Shown: one piece after another, positions 33,333 through 42,436 of the stretch | How the letters are laid out: each line of letters begins with the position of its first letter | Numbering within the stretch: the stretch's first letter is position 1 | NCBI GenBank assembly: GCA_965228065.1 | Contig: OZ245788.1 | Location: 682,001 to 746,000 of the forward strand | Length of the DNA stretch: 64,000 nucleotides | Source: Sphingobium_A sp965228065 | GTDB taxonomy: Bacteria; Pseudomonadota; Alphaproteobacteria; Sphingomonadales; Sphingomonadaceae | Direction of reading: 5' to 3' | Translations under genes and position numbers: made by a program | The notes under the pieces: generated by a model | Databases searched by the model: none | What the model was told of the DNA's origin: nothing | Seen by the model: only the letters and a program-made list of their open reading frames with translations

Positions 33333-34637
33333 CTATTTCTGTGCACGCGCGATATCGCGCACCAGCGTCCGGCCGGCCAGGAAGAAATGGAGAGCCGCAA
33401 GGATGTTGAACAGCGCCGCGACCAGCATCGCGAAGCGCAACGAGCGATCGCCTGCAAAGGATGCAAACAGATCGCTGAGCGCTCCGACCAGAAGCGGGCT
33501 GAGCCCGTAACCGACCAGATTGGTGAGCAGGAACAGGATGGCGATCAGGCTCGCCCGCATCCGCACGCCGACAAGCGTGACGGCCAGCGCGTAGCCGGGG
33601 CCATACCAGATCACGGATGTGAAGCCGTACAGCCCCCACATCGCGAGCGTCAGCGCCCAATCATCGGTCAGCAGCAACACGCACGATACGGCAGTGCACG
33701 CCAGCGCCCCGATCGCCGGTATCCAGACGCGCCACCGCTCGCTTCTGCGCGCCATCCGGTCGGCAAGGACGCCGCTTGCGAATGTTCCGATCAGCGCCGG
33801 CACGGGAAAGGCAAAGGCGAGGATCGGTCCCACCGTCGCGAAATCGACGTGGTGGATCCGCACGAAGAACGACATGATCCACATGCCCAGCCCGTTCATC
33901 GTCATGCTCGTCCAGGTGATCCCGATCATCAGATGCACCAGCGCCCGCTGGGACATCACGAAGCGCGCGGTGTCGAGCAGGCCGGGCGCTTCGGTCGTGT
34001 CGCCACGGCCGGCATCTCCTCCGCGATGCGGTTCGGGGACGAAGAGGAGAAGCATCGGCACCAGCAGGATGGCGGGGGCCCCGCACGCGAACAGCACGCC
34101 GCGCCAGCCATAGATCGGCAGCAGCTGTGCGGCGACCATATAGGCGATGATCGCGCCAAGCGGGGTCGCGAGCGCGTAGACAGCCATAGCAGTGGCGCGC
34201 TTGCGCGCCGGGAAGATGTCCGCGAGGATCGACAGAACGCCCGGGCCGCAGCCCGCCTCCCCCGCACCGACGCCGAAGCGCGAGAGCACGAGTTGCATGA
34301 AATTCTGCGCGAGGCCGCCGGCTGCGGTCATCAGGCTCCAGACGCCGAGGCACACGGCAACGAGATTGCGTCTGTTGGTCCGATCCGCGGCAACGCCGAG
34401 CGGCAGGCCCACCAGCGCGAACGACACCGCGAAGGCCAGCCCGGAGATCAGGCCGAGCTCGGAATCGCTCAGCGCGAATTCGTGTTTGATCGGTTCGAGC
34501 AGGTACGCGACGATCGCCTTGTCGAGCAGGGCGAAGGTGCTGACGAGCAGCAACAGCCCGAGCGAAATATAGGCGGCCGCGGGAACAGGTTCGGCGGCCG
34601 GCGCCGGGGGAGCGCTCGTTGCGGCGCTGTCGGTCAC
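33333..34637 (-). CDS. MFS transporter 2 (spinster-like)
   Basis: The 434-aa, 12-helix transporter has LLVSTFALLDKAIVAYLLEPIKHEF, LPLGVAADRTNRR and GVGAGEAGCGPGVLSILADIF, the same signature as MFS 1. The GTG at 34637 overlaps the stop of the acyl-CoA synthetase gene by 4 bp, so translation is coupled. It is the last gene of the amidohydrolase/acyl-CoA operon and likely imports or exports an acid handled by it. Confidence 0.9.
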   Translation of the reverse strand: MTDSAATSAPPAPAAEPVPAAAYISLGLLLLVSTFALLDKAIVAYLLEPIKHEFALSDSELGLISGLAFAVSFALVGLPLGVAADRTNRRNLVAVCLGVWSLMTAAGGLAQNFMQLVLSRFGVGAGEAGCGPGVLSILADIFPARKRATAMAVYALATPLGAIIAYMVAAQLLPIYGWRGVLFACGAPAILLVPMLLLFVPEPHRGGDAGRGDTTEAPGLLDTARFVMSQRALVHLMIGITWTSMTMNGLGMWIMSFFVRIHHVDFATVGPILAFAFPVPALIGTFASGVLADRMARRSERWRVWIPAIGALACTAVSCVLLLTDDWALTLAMWGLYGFTSVIWYGPGYALAVTLVGVRMRASLIAILFLLTNLVGYGLSPLLVGALSDLFASFAGDRSLRFAMLVAALFNILAALHFFLAGRTLVRDIARAQK

Positions 34638-36148
34638 GCTGATGCCACCGCTTGCTCGCGTTCGTCGCGCAATGCCGATCGCCTGACCTTGCCGTCGTCC
34701 CCCCGCAAGGGCTCCTCGACGAACTCGAAACTCCGCGGAAGCTTGGTGATCGCCAGCACACCCTTCACGTGCGCGGCAAGCTCCGCTTCGCCCAGTTTGC
34801 CGATCGCTTCGCGCCGCGGCTGGACGATCGCATGGACCCGCTGGCCGAGGTCGGGATCGGACAGGCCGATCACGACGCACGCTTCCACATCGGGATGCGA
34901 ATCGATCGCCGCTTCCACTTCCGCCGGATAGATGTTCGCGCCGGCGCTGATGACAAGGTCCGTGCGCCGGTCTGCGAGGTACAGATAGCCATCCGCATCC
35001 ATATGGCCGAGATCGCCGATCGATTCCCATTCGCCCCGCGCGCGGGGCTCGGCGCCGATATAATGATAGGTGGAGTTCGGCCCGCCGCGAGACTTGAAGT
35101 AAACTTCACCGACTTCGCCCGGCGCCGCCACCTCGCCATTCTCGGACAGGATGCGCATCTCGGTGCCCGGGAAGGCGCGCCCGACCGAACCGGGATGCTC
35201 CAGCCATTCGCGCCCGCCGATAATCGCGCCGCCCTGTGCCTCCGTGCCGCCATAGCCTTCCCAGATACGATCCGGCCCCAGCCAGCCGATCCATGCTTCC
35301 TTCAGCCAGCGCGGGCACGGCGCGGCGGTATGGAACATCACCCGCAGGCTCGACAGGTCGAACCGCGCGCGATCTTGCTCGGGCAGGCGCCAGATACGGC
35401 TCATCATGGTCGGCACGAGCATGACCCAGTTGATCCGGCGCCGCTCGATCAATTCCAGCGTGCGCAGGGGATCGAACTTTCCGCCTTCCACGACATGGCC
35501 GCCCGCGAACAGCGCCTTGATCGCGTACATGAAGGGACCGTTATGGTAGAGTGGCCCGGGATTGAGAACGGTATCTCCGATCGCCTGAAGCGCGAAGGTC
35601 TCCCGGGGATCCCAGCGCGCCGGCATGTGATCCACGATCACCTTCGGCCTTCCGGTGCTGCCGCCGCTGGTCATCGCTCGCCAATAGCGCGCGACGCGGA
35701 CGGGAAGCGGACCGTCGTCCAGCACGGCGTCCGGCACGAAGCCCGCGGGCAGCACCGCGCGGCCGGGCAGTCGTTGCGGATCCACGCCGATAACGAGACG
35801 CGGGTCGGTCAGTTCGACGATTCCGCGCAGTTCGGCGTCGGGAAGCCGCCACGAGACCGGATTGACCGTTGCGCCGAGCTTCCATGCCGCGAAGCAGGTT
35901 TCGTAGAATTCGATGCCGTTGGGCAGCGCAATGGTGACGTAATCGTCCGCGCCGACCCCGAGGGCCTCCAGCGCCCGCGCGCGCCGGTTCGAGCGCCGTT
36001 CCAGCTCGGCATAGCTCGCCGCTTCGCTGTCCGTCGTCACTGCCGGCCGATCGCCGGCGGCCGCATGATGCGCGAGCAGCAGGCCAAGCGGCACGCCCCC
36101 CTCGTGATCCTGCACCGTGTAGAAACTTTCGGTCGTGTCCGCGCTCAT
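34634..36148 (-). CDS. AMP-forming acyl-CoA synthetase 1
   Basis: The 504-aa enzyme belongs to the ANL superfamily. The P-loop-like TSGGSTGRPKVI (A3), YGGTEAQG (A5), GDLGHMDADGYLYLADR (A7/A8) and RGDDGKVRRSAL with the adenylating Lys (A10) are all visible. It would activate a carboxylic acid to its CoA ester at the expense of ATP. The substrate pocket cannot be read reliably. It overlaps the DUF2889 gene upstream and the MFS gene downstream by 4 bp each. Confidence 0.9.
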   Translation of the reverse strand: MSADTTESFYTVQDHEGGVPLGLLLAHHAAAGDRPAVTTDSEAASYAELERRSNRRARALEALGVGADDYVTIALPNGIEFYETCFAAWKLGATVNPVSWRLPDAELRGIVELTDPRLVIGVDPQRLPGRAVLPAGFVPDAVLDDGPLPVRVARYWRAMTSGGSTGRPKVIVDHMPARWDPRETFALQAIGDTVLNPGPLYHNGPFMYAIKALFAGGHVVEGGKFDPLRTLELIERRRINWVMLVPTMMSRIWRLPEQDRARFDLSSLRVMFHTAAPCPRWLKEAWIGWLGPDRIWEGYGGTEAQGGAIIGGREWLEHPGSVGRAFPGTEMRILSENGEVAAPGEVGEVYFKSRGGPNSTYHYIGAEPRARGEWESIGDLGHMDADGYLYLADRRTDLVISAGANIYPAEVEAAIDSHPDVEACVVIGLSDPDLGQRVHAIVQPRREAIGKLGEAELAAHVKGVLAITKLPRSFEFVEEPLRGDDGKVRRSALRDEREQAVASA

Positions 36149-36861
36149 GTCGTCGCTCCCAGCAAGGCGTCCGGTCGCGCCGTATAGTCCCGCTCGTCCA
36201 GGGTCCGCCGCCCCTGTTCGGCGATGCCGGGCAGATAGGCGAAGCAGGCGCCGGCCATGTGCGGCACGTCGGAGGCCATGGTGTTGTCGGGAAAGTCGCC
36301 GCCCCGTCCCCGGAATGTGAGAAGAACCCTTCGCAGCATCAGCGCCCCTTCCAGCGCATCGTCATCGGGTATCGCGCCCGGCGCCCAGACCGGGCGGCCC
36401 CGGAGCGCATGACCGGCAAATGCGGGGGGTGCGACGATCTCGCGCCCGCGCATTGTCCATATGAAGAGCGGCTCACCGTCGCGATCGATGGTCGCGAGGC
36501 GATCGGCACCGTCATCGTCGGGCAGCGCGATATCATATTGGCGCGATCCGCCACGCCGGCCCTGCGCGATGGCAAACCGGGCCAGGTCGTAAAGATGCGT
36601 GCAATGCGCGTTATAGGGGCCTTCGCGTGGCGGCGTCGCCTCCGGGGTCAACGGCAACCCTTCAAAGGCGGCAAGATTCGCAGCGGCCAGATGGCAGGTC
36701 GACCAGGGAGTCCGGATGGATCTGCCCTCTACCGTCCTGACCAGGCCATCGCCATGGGTGAGATCCACCTGGAAACGGTGGAAATCGTCCTCCAGCATAC
36801 TGACCACCGAGTCTCCGCTCGCGACCGCACGAAGCCTGCGGCGATAGATGCGGCCGGACAT
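36145..36861 (-). CDS. DUF2889 protein in an acyl-CoA operon
   Basis: From the ATG at 36861 the product is 238 aa. RIYRRRLRAVASGDSVVSMLEDDFHRFQVDLTHGDGLVRTVEGRSIRTPWSTCHLA and the NAHCTHLYDLARFAI stretch are typical of DUF2889 proteins. The His/Asp/Cys residues of CTHLYD are well placed for catalysis or metal binding, but no activity is established. It sits between the double acyl-CoA dehydrogenase (1-bp gap) and an acyl-CoA synthetase (4-bp overlap), so a role in CoA-ester catabolism is likely. An upstream extension lies inside the preceding gene. Confidence 0.85.
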   Translation of the reverse strand: MSGRIYRRRLRAVASGDSVVSMLEDDFHRFQVDLTHGDGLVRTVEGRSIRTPWSTCHLAAANLAAFEGLPLTPEATPPREGPYNAHCTHLYDLARFAIAQGRRGGSRQYDIALPDDDGADRLATIDRDGEPLFIWTMRGREIVAPPAFAGHALRGRPVWAPGAIPDDDALEGALMLRRVLLTFRGRGGDFPDNTMASDVPHMAGACFAYLPGIAEQGRRTLDERDYTARPDALLGATT

Positions 36862-36862
36862 G

Positions 36863-39049
36863 TCAGGCGCGTGTCTTGGGAAGGCCGAGCGCCTGCTCCG
36901 CGACGAGGCTGCGATGCACCTCGCTGGTTCCGCCATAGATCGTCTGCCCCAATGCGTGGCGATGCTTGAACTCGATCACGCCCAGCGGATCGTCACCTTC
37001 GAAAAGGCTGTCAGGCGCGGTCAGTTCGAGCAGGTCGGCGGCATCGCGAACATAGATATCGGTGGAGAACAGCTTCGACATCGGTCCGTCCGAACGCGAC
37101 GCGACGCCCTCGACGCTCGCCCAGACCGCACGCCGGCAAAGCAGGTCGGCCACTTCGACATGAACCGCAACGCGCGCGAGCCTCGCGCGCACCGCGGGAT
37201 CGGCCATGCTTGCCGCCCCGTTTCCCCTGGCCCAGGCGACGCCGGCATCGAGCAAGGCGGGATGCGACACATGATAGCCCTCCCCGCCATGTTCGAGCGC
37301 CATGGCGGCCGACATGACCTCGAGCCCGCCATCGACCGCGCCGAGCCGATAGATATCAGGCACGCGGACGTCGCTGTAGAAGGTGATGTTGGTGCGTTCG
37401 TCCTGAATGGTGTGAACGGGCTGGACTTCGATGCCCGGCAAATTCATCGGCACAAGGAAGATGGTGAGGCCGCGATGCTTCGTCGCCTCCGGATCGGTGC
37501 GGGTCAGCAGGAACACATAATCCGCGATATGGGCACCGGTCGTGAAGATCTTCTGTCCGTTGACGATCCAGTCGCTGCCGTCGCGCGTGGCGCGCGTCCG
37601 CGTCGCGAACATGTCGGATCCGGCGCTCGGTTCGGTGAAGCCCAGGCACGATGTCGCGCTGCCGTCGGCGAAGCGTGGCAACGCCTCCGCCTTTAGCGCA
37701 TCGCTTCCGAACCGCATCGTCATCTGCGCGCCCATGTTGGTCGTGCCGGTCATGACGCGGCTCCAGCCGTTCGCTTCATAGACTTCGCCGAGGACCGACA
37801 GATCGTAGCGCCCCCGCCCCTGCCCGCCATGCTCGACCGGCCAGTCGGGATAGAGCAATCCGGCGCCGGCGAGCTTGCGCTGGAACCCCTCGTCGTAGCT
37901 GTCGGTGGACTGGTGCGCCCTGGCACGCAGATCCGGCGTCATCTCCGTGTCGAAGAAGCGCTCGACCTCCTGCCTGAAGGCCTCCGCTTCGTCGCCATAG
38001 CCGAAATCGATGCCGATCTCCCCGGCTTCGGGCAGGTCCGCGGCGGCGTCCAGCCAGAGCCGATCCCCCACCCGGACGAGTTCGTCATGCGGATCGCCCA
38101 GCGGCAGCGCCATCGCCTTGCCCCGCCTGAAATAAAGCTGGATGTCGTATTCGACCGACAATCCGTATCCGCCGAATGTGCGAAGCGCGCGCAGCAGCGC
38201 ATTGCGCGACGCCTGGCTTGCCCACCAGAAGGCCATCGAGATCGAGGCGCCGGCGTCGTCGCGAGCCGTGGCGATCGCCCAGATCGCGCGCCAGACGAGC
38301 AGTCGCGCGCCGTCGAGCTCGCTGACCGCATCGGCCAGCGGGTGCGCGACTCCCTGGAAGCTTCCGATCGGCCGGCCGAATTGATGCCGTTCGCCCGCAT
38401 AGACGGACGCCATTTCGAGAGCGCGGCGGCTCAGCCCCGTTTGCGCCGCAGCAGTGAGCAGCTTCCATTCCTCCACGGCCGCGAGGAAGAGCGCGGTTGC
38501 GTGGACTCCCTCGGCAAGCACGTGACGATCGCCCTGGCGCAGGTCGATCCGATCGATCGCCGAGCGACCGAGATTGGCCGCAGGTACATGGGCCGCCGCA
38601 CGCTCCACGAGCACGACCCGATCCCCGTCCCGCGCGATGACCGCATCCGCCACGGCGCCACCGGGCACGACTTGCTCCCCATCCGGAACGGGGCGAAACG
38701 CCATGACGACGATCGACTGTCCAGTCTGCACACGGTCGAACCAGGGCCGGCCCGCATCGCCCAGCCGAGCCAGCAAGCCGGCCGCAACCATGACTTCCAC
38801 CAACGGAACGGGCGCAACGTGACGGCCCGCTTCCTCGGCGACTAGTGCCGCATCGAACAGGCTCATGCCCCCGGCGGATTCCGGCGCGCGCATCGCCGGC
38901 ACGCCAAGTTCGACCAGACCCGCCCACAAGGCGGCGTCGAACCCCAGCGGCTCCGCCGCACGGACACGGGCCGGCGTCGCCTCGTCGTCCAGGAAGCGCG
39001 CAACGCTGCTTCGCAGCAATTCCTGTTCTTCGCTGAGAGCAAGTTTCAT
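36863..39049 (-). CDS. Double acyl-CoA dehydrogenase (two ACAD domains fused)
   Basis: The 728-aa protein contains two acyl-CoA dehydrogenase units. Residues about 1-345 (MKLALSEEQELLRSSVARFL, AGERHQFGRPIGSFQGV, FGGYGLSVEYDIQLYFRR) have a shortened middle domain. Residues about 350-728 (FTEPSAGSDMFATRTRA, DWIVNGQKIFTTGAH, HALGQTIYGGTSEVHRSL) are complete. This mirrors the alpha2beta2 enzymes used on bulky ring or side-chain CoA esters, here as one chain. The ATG at 39049 overlaps the amidohydrolase stop (ATGA). Extra upstream frame to 39364 is rejected because it lies in that gene. Confidence 0.88.
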   Translation of the reverse strand: MKLALSEEQELLRSSVARFLDDEATPARVRAAEPLGFDAALWAGLVELGVPAMRAPESAGGMSLFDAALVAEEAGRHVAPVPLVEVMVAAGLLARLGDAGRPWFDRVQTGQSIVVMAFRPVPDGEQVVPGGAVADAVIARDGDRVVLVERAAAHVPAANLGRSAIDRIDLRQGDRHVLAEGVHATALFLAAVEEWKLLTAAAQTGLSRRALEMASVYAGERHQFGRPIGSFQGVAHPLADAVSELDGARLLVWRAIWAIATARDDAGASISMAFWWASQASRNALLRALRTFGGYGLSVEYDIQLYFRRGKAMALPLGDPHDELVRVGDRLWLDAAADLPEAGEIGIDFGYGDEAEAFRQEVERFFDTEMTPDLRARAHQSTDSYDEGFQRKLAGAGLLYPDWPVEHGGQGRGRYDLSVLGEVYEANGWSRVMTGTTNMGAQMTMRFGSDALKAEALPRFADGSATSCLGFTEPSAGSDMFATRTRATRDGSDWIVNGQKIFTTGAHIADYVFLLTRTDPEATKHRGLTIFLVPMNLPGIEVQPVHTIQDERTNITFYSDVRVPDIYRLGAVDGGLEVMSAAMALEHGGEGYHVSHPALLDAGVAWARGNGAASMADPAVRARLARVAVHVEVADLLCRRAVWASVEGVASRSDGPMSKLFSTDIYVRDAADLLELTAPDSLFEGDDPLGVIEFKHRHALGQTIYGGTSEVHRSLVAEQALGLPKTRA

Positions 39050-39915
39050 GCCGGCAATCCCAGTATGCGCAACGCATTTTCGCGCAGAAATTTTGGCCAG
39101 ACATGATCGCGGAACGGCACTTGCGGCATCTCCTCGAAGATGCGGTCCAATGTCAGTCCGGCGGGATAATAACCCGCATAAAGGATCTTGTCGGCGCCAC
39201 GCGTATTCGCGAAATCGATGATGTCCCTGGGGTAGTATTTCGGCGCGAAGGCGCTCGTGGAATAATAGAGATTGGGCCAGCGCAGCAGCAGCTTGATCGC
39301 GAGATCGGTCCATGGCTCGCACCCGTGCCGCAGCACGATCTTCAACTCGGGAAAGAACCAGCACACTTCATCGACAAGGCCGACATGCTGGGACGCATAG
39401 GGAATGCGCGGCCCCGGAACGCCGGCATTGATGAAGATCGGAATGTCGAGCTCGACGCATTTCGCATAGAGCGGATAGGCGATCTTGTCGTTGATCGGCA
39501 CCGGCGGGTCCTGCCCCGCCGGAAACAGGCTCGCGGCGACGATCCCGAACCGATCCTTCGCGCGGACAAGGTCGCGGACCATGTCCATGCCCCGATGCGG
39601 ATCGAGATAGAGCTGGCCCAGGAATCGATCCGGATGACGGGTGACCGCCTCCACGGCCTGCGCGTCATTCACCCGTATCAGCGCTTTCTCGATGCCGAAG
39701 CGATCCATCTCGGCGATCGTTTCCGCGACAGGGTCGGCGCCGCGCACCGTTGTGGGCGCATCCTTGTACATATAGCCCGCCGGATGTCCCATCGCGCCGG
39801 TACGGCTTTCGTGGTCGCGGAAGAGCCCGCCGAACTCCGCCACGCCGCCGTCGCGCGCCGCGGGCGGGAGTTCGAGCATGGTATCGATGATGGCTATGCC
39901 AGACGGCATCGGCAT
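39046..39915 (-). CDS. Amidohydrolase-fold protein 1 without HxH motif
   Basis: The 289-aa protein belongs to the amidohydrolase_2 fold (TIM barrel). MDRFGIEKALIRV, the block around AASLFPAGQDPPVPINDK and YAKCVELDIPIFINAGVPGPR are conserved, as are RHGCEPW and YYSTSAFAPKYYP. The N-terminal HxH metal motif found in ACMSD-type members is replaced by IIDTMLELP, so metal binding must differ or be absent. It lies 53 bp after amidohydrolase 2 and overlaps the double acyl-CoA dehydrogenase. A hydrolase or decarboxylase role in the same pathway is inferred. Confidence 0.82.
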   Translation of the reverse strand: MPMPSGIAIIDTMLELPPAARDGGVAEFGGLFRDHESRTGAMGHPAGYMYKDAPTTVRGADPVAETIAEMDRFGIEKALIRVNDAQAVEAVTRHPDRFLGQLYLDPHRGMDMVRDLVRAKDRFGIVAASLFPAGQDPPVPINDKIAYPLYAKCVELDIPIFINAGVPGPRIPYASQHVGLVDEVCWFFPELKIVLRHGCEPWTDLAIKLLLRWPNLYYSTSAFAPKYYPRDIIDFANTRGADKILYAGYYPAGLTLDRIFEEMPQVPFRDHVWPKFLRENALRILGLPA

Positions 39916-39968
39916 GGCGGCATCCGTTCCCTAAAATTCGGCCGATCCTGCGCTCAACCGCTGTACGC

Positions 39969-41126
39969 TCAAAGCCCGGGGAACAGTAATTCCGCGTTTT
40001 TATAGAAGAATTTGCGGTCGAACTCCTGTCCCAGCCGCGCGGTTGTCTTCCGGAAGCGCCCGATCGGATCGCGGCTGCCCTCGACATGCGGGAAATCGGT
40101 ACTGAAGACGTAGACTTCTTCCATGCCGTGGCGATCGATCATCAGCCCGGTATCCTCGTGCCAGAACGGTGTGACCCGGACGTTGCGGCGAACATATTCG
40201 CTGGGTTTCATCGGATAGGTGATCCCCACCTTCGCCATCAGCTCCGAATGCAGGTCCATGCGCTCGCACATCGGGCCGACCCAGGAGGCGCCGACCTCGA
40301 TGATACCGAATCGCAAGCGCGGGAAGCGTTCGAAGACGCCGCCCATCACCATCGTCAGCAGCCAGACCTCGGGCGCCATATGGGCGATCAGGAAGAAGAA
40401 CGGGCCAAGCGCTTCCTCGGCACCCGAGCGGTCCTTGAACGCCGCCTTGAGCGCGGGCGCATCGGAGAATCCGCGCGGCGGGATCAGAGGATCGTCGGGC
40501 GTGCTGGTGACGAGGCCGCCCGAGGCGATGTGGAGGAATGCCGGCACATCGGCTTCCTCGAGCATCCGCCAGAACGGATCCCAGCTGTCATGCGCCGGCG
40601 AGACGCCCGCGGGCGCAGCAGCGCACGACAGGATCACGCCGCGAGAGCCGCGCTTGATCGCGCGCTCCAGCTCCTTCAGCGCCCAGGCCTGATCGGTCAT
40701 GTTGATCTGGCAGACCGCACGTGCGCGATCGCCGGTGCGCTTGCTCCAGTCGATCACGTAATCATTGTAGCGAATGCAGACCTCGCGCGCTTCCGGCGTG
40801 TCCATCCGCAGTTCGCGCAACGCGGTATTGGGAAAGAGCAGCTGGGCGCGGATACCCATCGCATCCATCGCCTCGACCCGATCGTCCGCATCGATCGAGC
40901 CGAAGGCGCTGATGCCCTTGACGTCCCAGATGTCCTGCCGGGCGCGGGCGCGCGCCTTATTGTCCTCATCGGACCCGGCATATTTGTTGAGGAACTCCAG
41001 AACGAAGCCGGCGCCCACATCGCCGACCATCGCGGCCATGTCGGCCGGCTCCATGTAGAGATGCGCGTCGCAATCCAGGATCTTGCCCTGGATTTCCGTA
41101 TTCGGATCTGCTGCCGCCGTCGCCAT
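39969..41126 (-). CDS. Amidohydrolase-fold protein 2
   Basis: The 385-aa protein (ATG 41126, after GGGAGAGTGTG) starts with ILDCDAHLYMEPADM, the D-x-D-x-H-x3-E/EP variant of the amidohydrolase_2 metal motif. It continues with DRVEAMDAMGIRAQLLFPN, IAHMAPEVWLLTMVMGGVFERFPRLRFGIIEVG and FSTDFPHVEGSRDP, where the aspartate and histidine are expected metal ligands. Members decarboxylate or hydrolyse cyclic and aromatic acids. It probably heads the operon running to MFS 2. Its promoter should lie in 41127-41204. Confidence 0.87.
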   Translation of the reverse strand: MATAAADPNTEIQGKILDCDAHLYMEPADMAAMVGDVGAGFVLEFLNKYAGSDEDNKARARARQDIWDVKGISAFGSIDADDRVEAMDAMGIRAQLLFPNTALRELRMDTPEAREVCIRYNDYVIDWSKRTGDRARAVCQINMTDQAWALKELERAIKRGSRGVILSCAAAPAGVSPAHDSWDPFWRMLEEADVPAFLHIASGGLVTSTPDDPLIPPRGFSDAPALKAAFKDRSGAEEALGPFFFLIAHMAPEVWLLTMVMGGVFERFPRLRFGIIEVGASWVGPMCERMDLHSELMAKVGITYPMKPSEYVRRNVRVTPFWHEDTGLMIDRHGMEEVYVFSTDFPHVEGSRDPIGRFRKTTARLGQEFDRKFFYKNAELLFPGL

Positions 41127-41204
41127 CACACTCTCCCGATCATCGCCGCGATTCAATCGCACTATTTTGCATATGCTTAGACTTCGGCTCCCGACGGCTG
41201 TCTA

Positions 41205-41230
41205 GCCACCCCCGATCGATCGGGGGTGGC
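41205..41230 (-). terminator. Perfect 26-bp palindrome after MFS 3
   Basis: GCCACCCCCGATC at 41205-41217 is followed directly by its inverted complement to 41230, with no spacer. It lies 8 bp beyond the stop of MFS 3 and before the amidohydrolase 2 promoter region. There is no T run, so it may be a weak bidirectional terminator or a binding site. Confidence 0.55.
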
Positions 41231-41238
41231 CCAACTTT

Positions 41239-42435
41239 TCAATCAGCGGGCCCGGTGCGCAGTGGCGCGATCGCGACGATCAGGGCGACCGCGATCATCG
41301 CTGCGCCGATCAGAACGAAACTGCCGCCCACGCTGGTCAAGGCCCTGAGCGGTGCGACCGCCAGCGGATTGACGAACTGACCCAGGAATATGCCCGTCGT
41401 CATCAGCCCCGCGGCGCGTGGCTGCGTCGAAAGCGGCACGCGGCGCAGGATGATCGAGCTGAGCGAAGGATAGACCAGCCCGCAACCGAGCCCGAAGAAC
41501 ACCGCACCAAGGGCGAAACCCCATAATGTCGGCATCGCACCGACAAGCATATTGCCGATGCCGAGCAGCGCCGCACAAGCGACGACCATCGCCTTGGCGC
41601 CAAGACGTTTGCGGAGGTGGCCATAGCTTGTCCCTATCACGACCACGGCAACGAGCGGCAGCGCAAGAAGGATGCCGCTGGCCGTGGCGCTCGCCACACC
41701 GAGCCCGCCCAGCAGGAACGAGCCATGGATGCTGACCATGAACATTCCGATCGAGAGGATGACCAGCACGGCATAGATCGGCCAGAGCGCCGATACGCCA
41801 TCGTCGCCCTTCACAGCGTCTTCGATGGATTGCGGACGGCGGCCATCGACCACCGAGAACGCCAGCAGGAGCACCGGCAAGGCCGCAAGATAAAGCCCGA
41901 AAGGCGCGCGCCAGCCACCGTGATCGACCAGCCAGCCGCTCGCGGCCAGTGTAACGACTGCGAAAAGACCCGGTGCCGCGGCCATGTAGCCGAGCAGATG
42001 TTCTCGCGCCGATCCGTGGAAATAGGCACCGGCAAGTGCCGTGCTGGTCGCCGCCAGCGCACCGCCTGCCAGGCCAAGCAACAGGCGGGACACGACCATG
42101 CCGGCCAATCCGGGCACGACCAGACCCGCGGCGCCGGAGAGGGCGTAGAGCAGCAAAAGCGTCAGCACCGTGTGCCGCAGTCCGAACCGCCGGACCAGAA
42201 CGCCGGCTGCGGGCGCGCCGATCATGATCATCAGTGCAGGAAGCGTGAGGAGGAACTGGCCGGTCAGCACCCCGCCACCCGACTGCGCGAAATGCGCGGT
42301 GAGCGCCGGCAAGGCCGGAACGATCGCGAGCGGCACGATGCCGATCAGCGATGGCCCCGCCAGCACGACGATTCCCAGGCCGATGGTTCGCCAGCGCGAA
42401 GCCGTCACGGCGGGCGCGCCGGCGGTGGTCTCCAC
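41239..42435 (-). CDS. MFS transporter 3
   Basis: The 398-aa protein has 12 hydrophobic helices and an MFS layout with GVLVRRFGLRHTVLTLLLLYALSG (motif A-like loop), VVSRLLLGLAGGALAATSTALAGAYF and FFGLGCGLVYPSLSSIILRR. It differs clearly from MFS 1 and 2 and looks more like drug/metabolite efflux or uptake permeases. The ATG is 1 bp after the esterase stop, so the two are co-translated in the TonB receptor 3 operon. Confidence 0.9.
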   Translation of the reverse strand: METTAGAPAVTASRWRTIGLGIVVLAGPSLIGIVPLAIVPALPALTAHFAQSGGGVLTGQFLLTLPALMIMIGAPAAGVLVRRFGLRHTVLTLLLLYALSGAAGLVVPGLAGMVVSRLLLGLAGGALAATSTALAGAYFHGSAREHLLGYMAAAPGLFAVVTLAASGWLVDHGGWRAPFGLYLAALPVLLLAFSVVDGRRPQSIEDAVKGDDGVSALWPIYAVLVILSIGMFMVSIHGSFLLGGLGVASATASGILLALPLVAVVVIGTSYGHLRKRLGAKAMVVACAALLGIGNMLVGAMPTLWGFALGAVFFGLGCGLVYPSLSSIILRRVPLSTQPRAAGLMTTGIFLGQFVNPLAVAPLRALTSVGGSFVLIGAAMIAVALIVAIAPLRTGPAD

Positions 42436-42436
42436 C

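Noticed and set aside
30782..33466. Extended 894-aa form of TonB receptor 2
   Set aside because: The 99 extra residues have no signal peptide and lie upstream of a clear signal sequence with a good ribosome-binding site at 33169.
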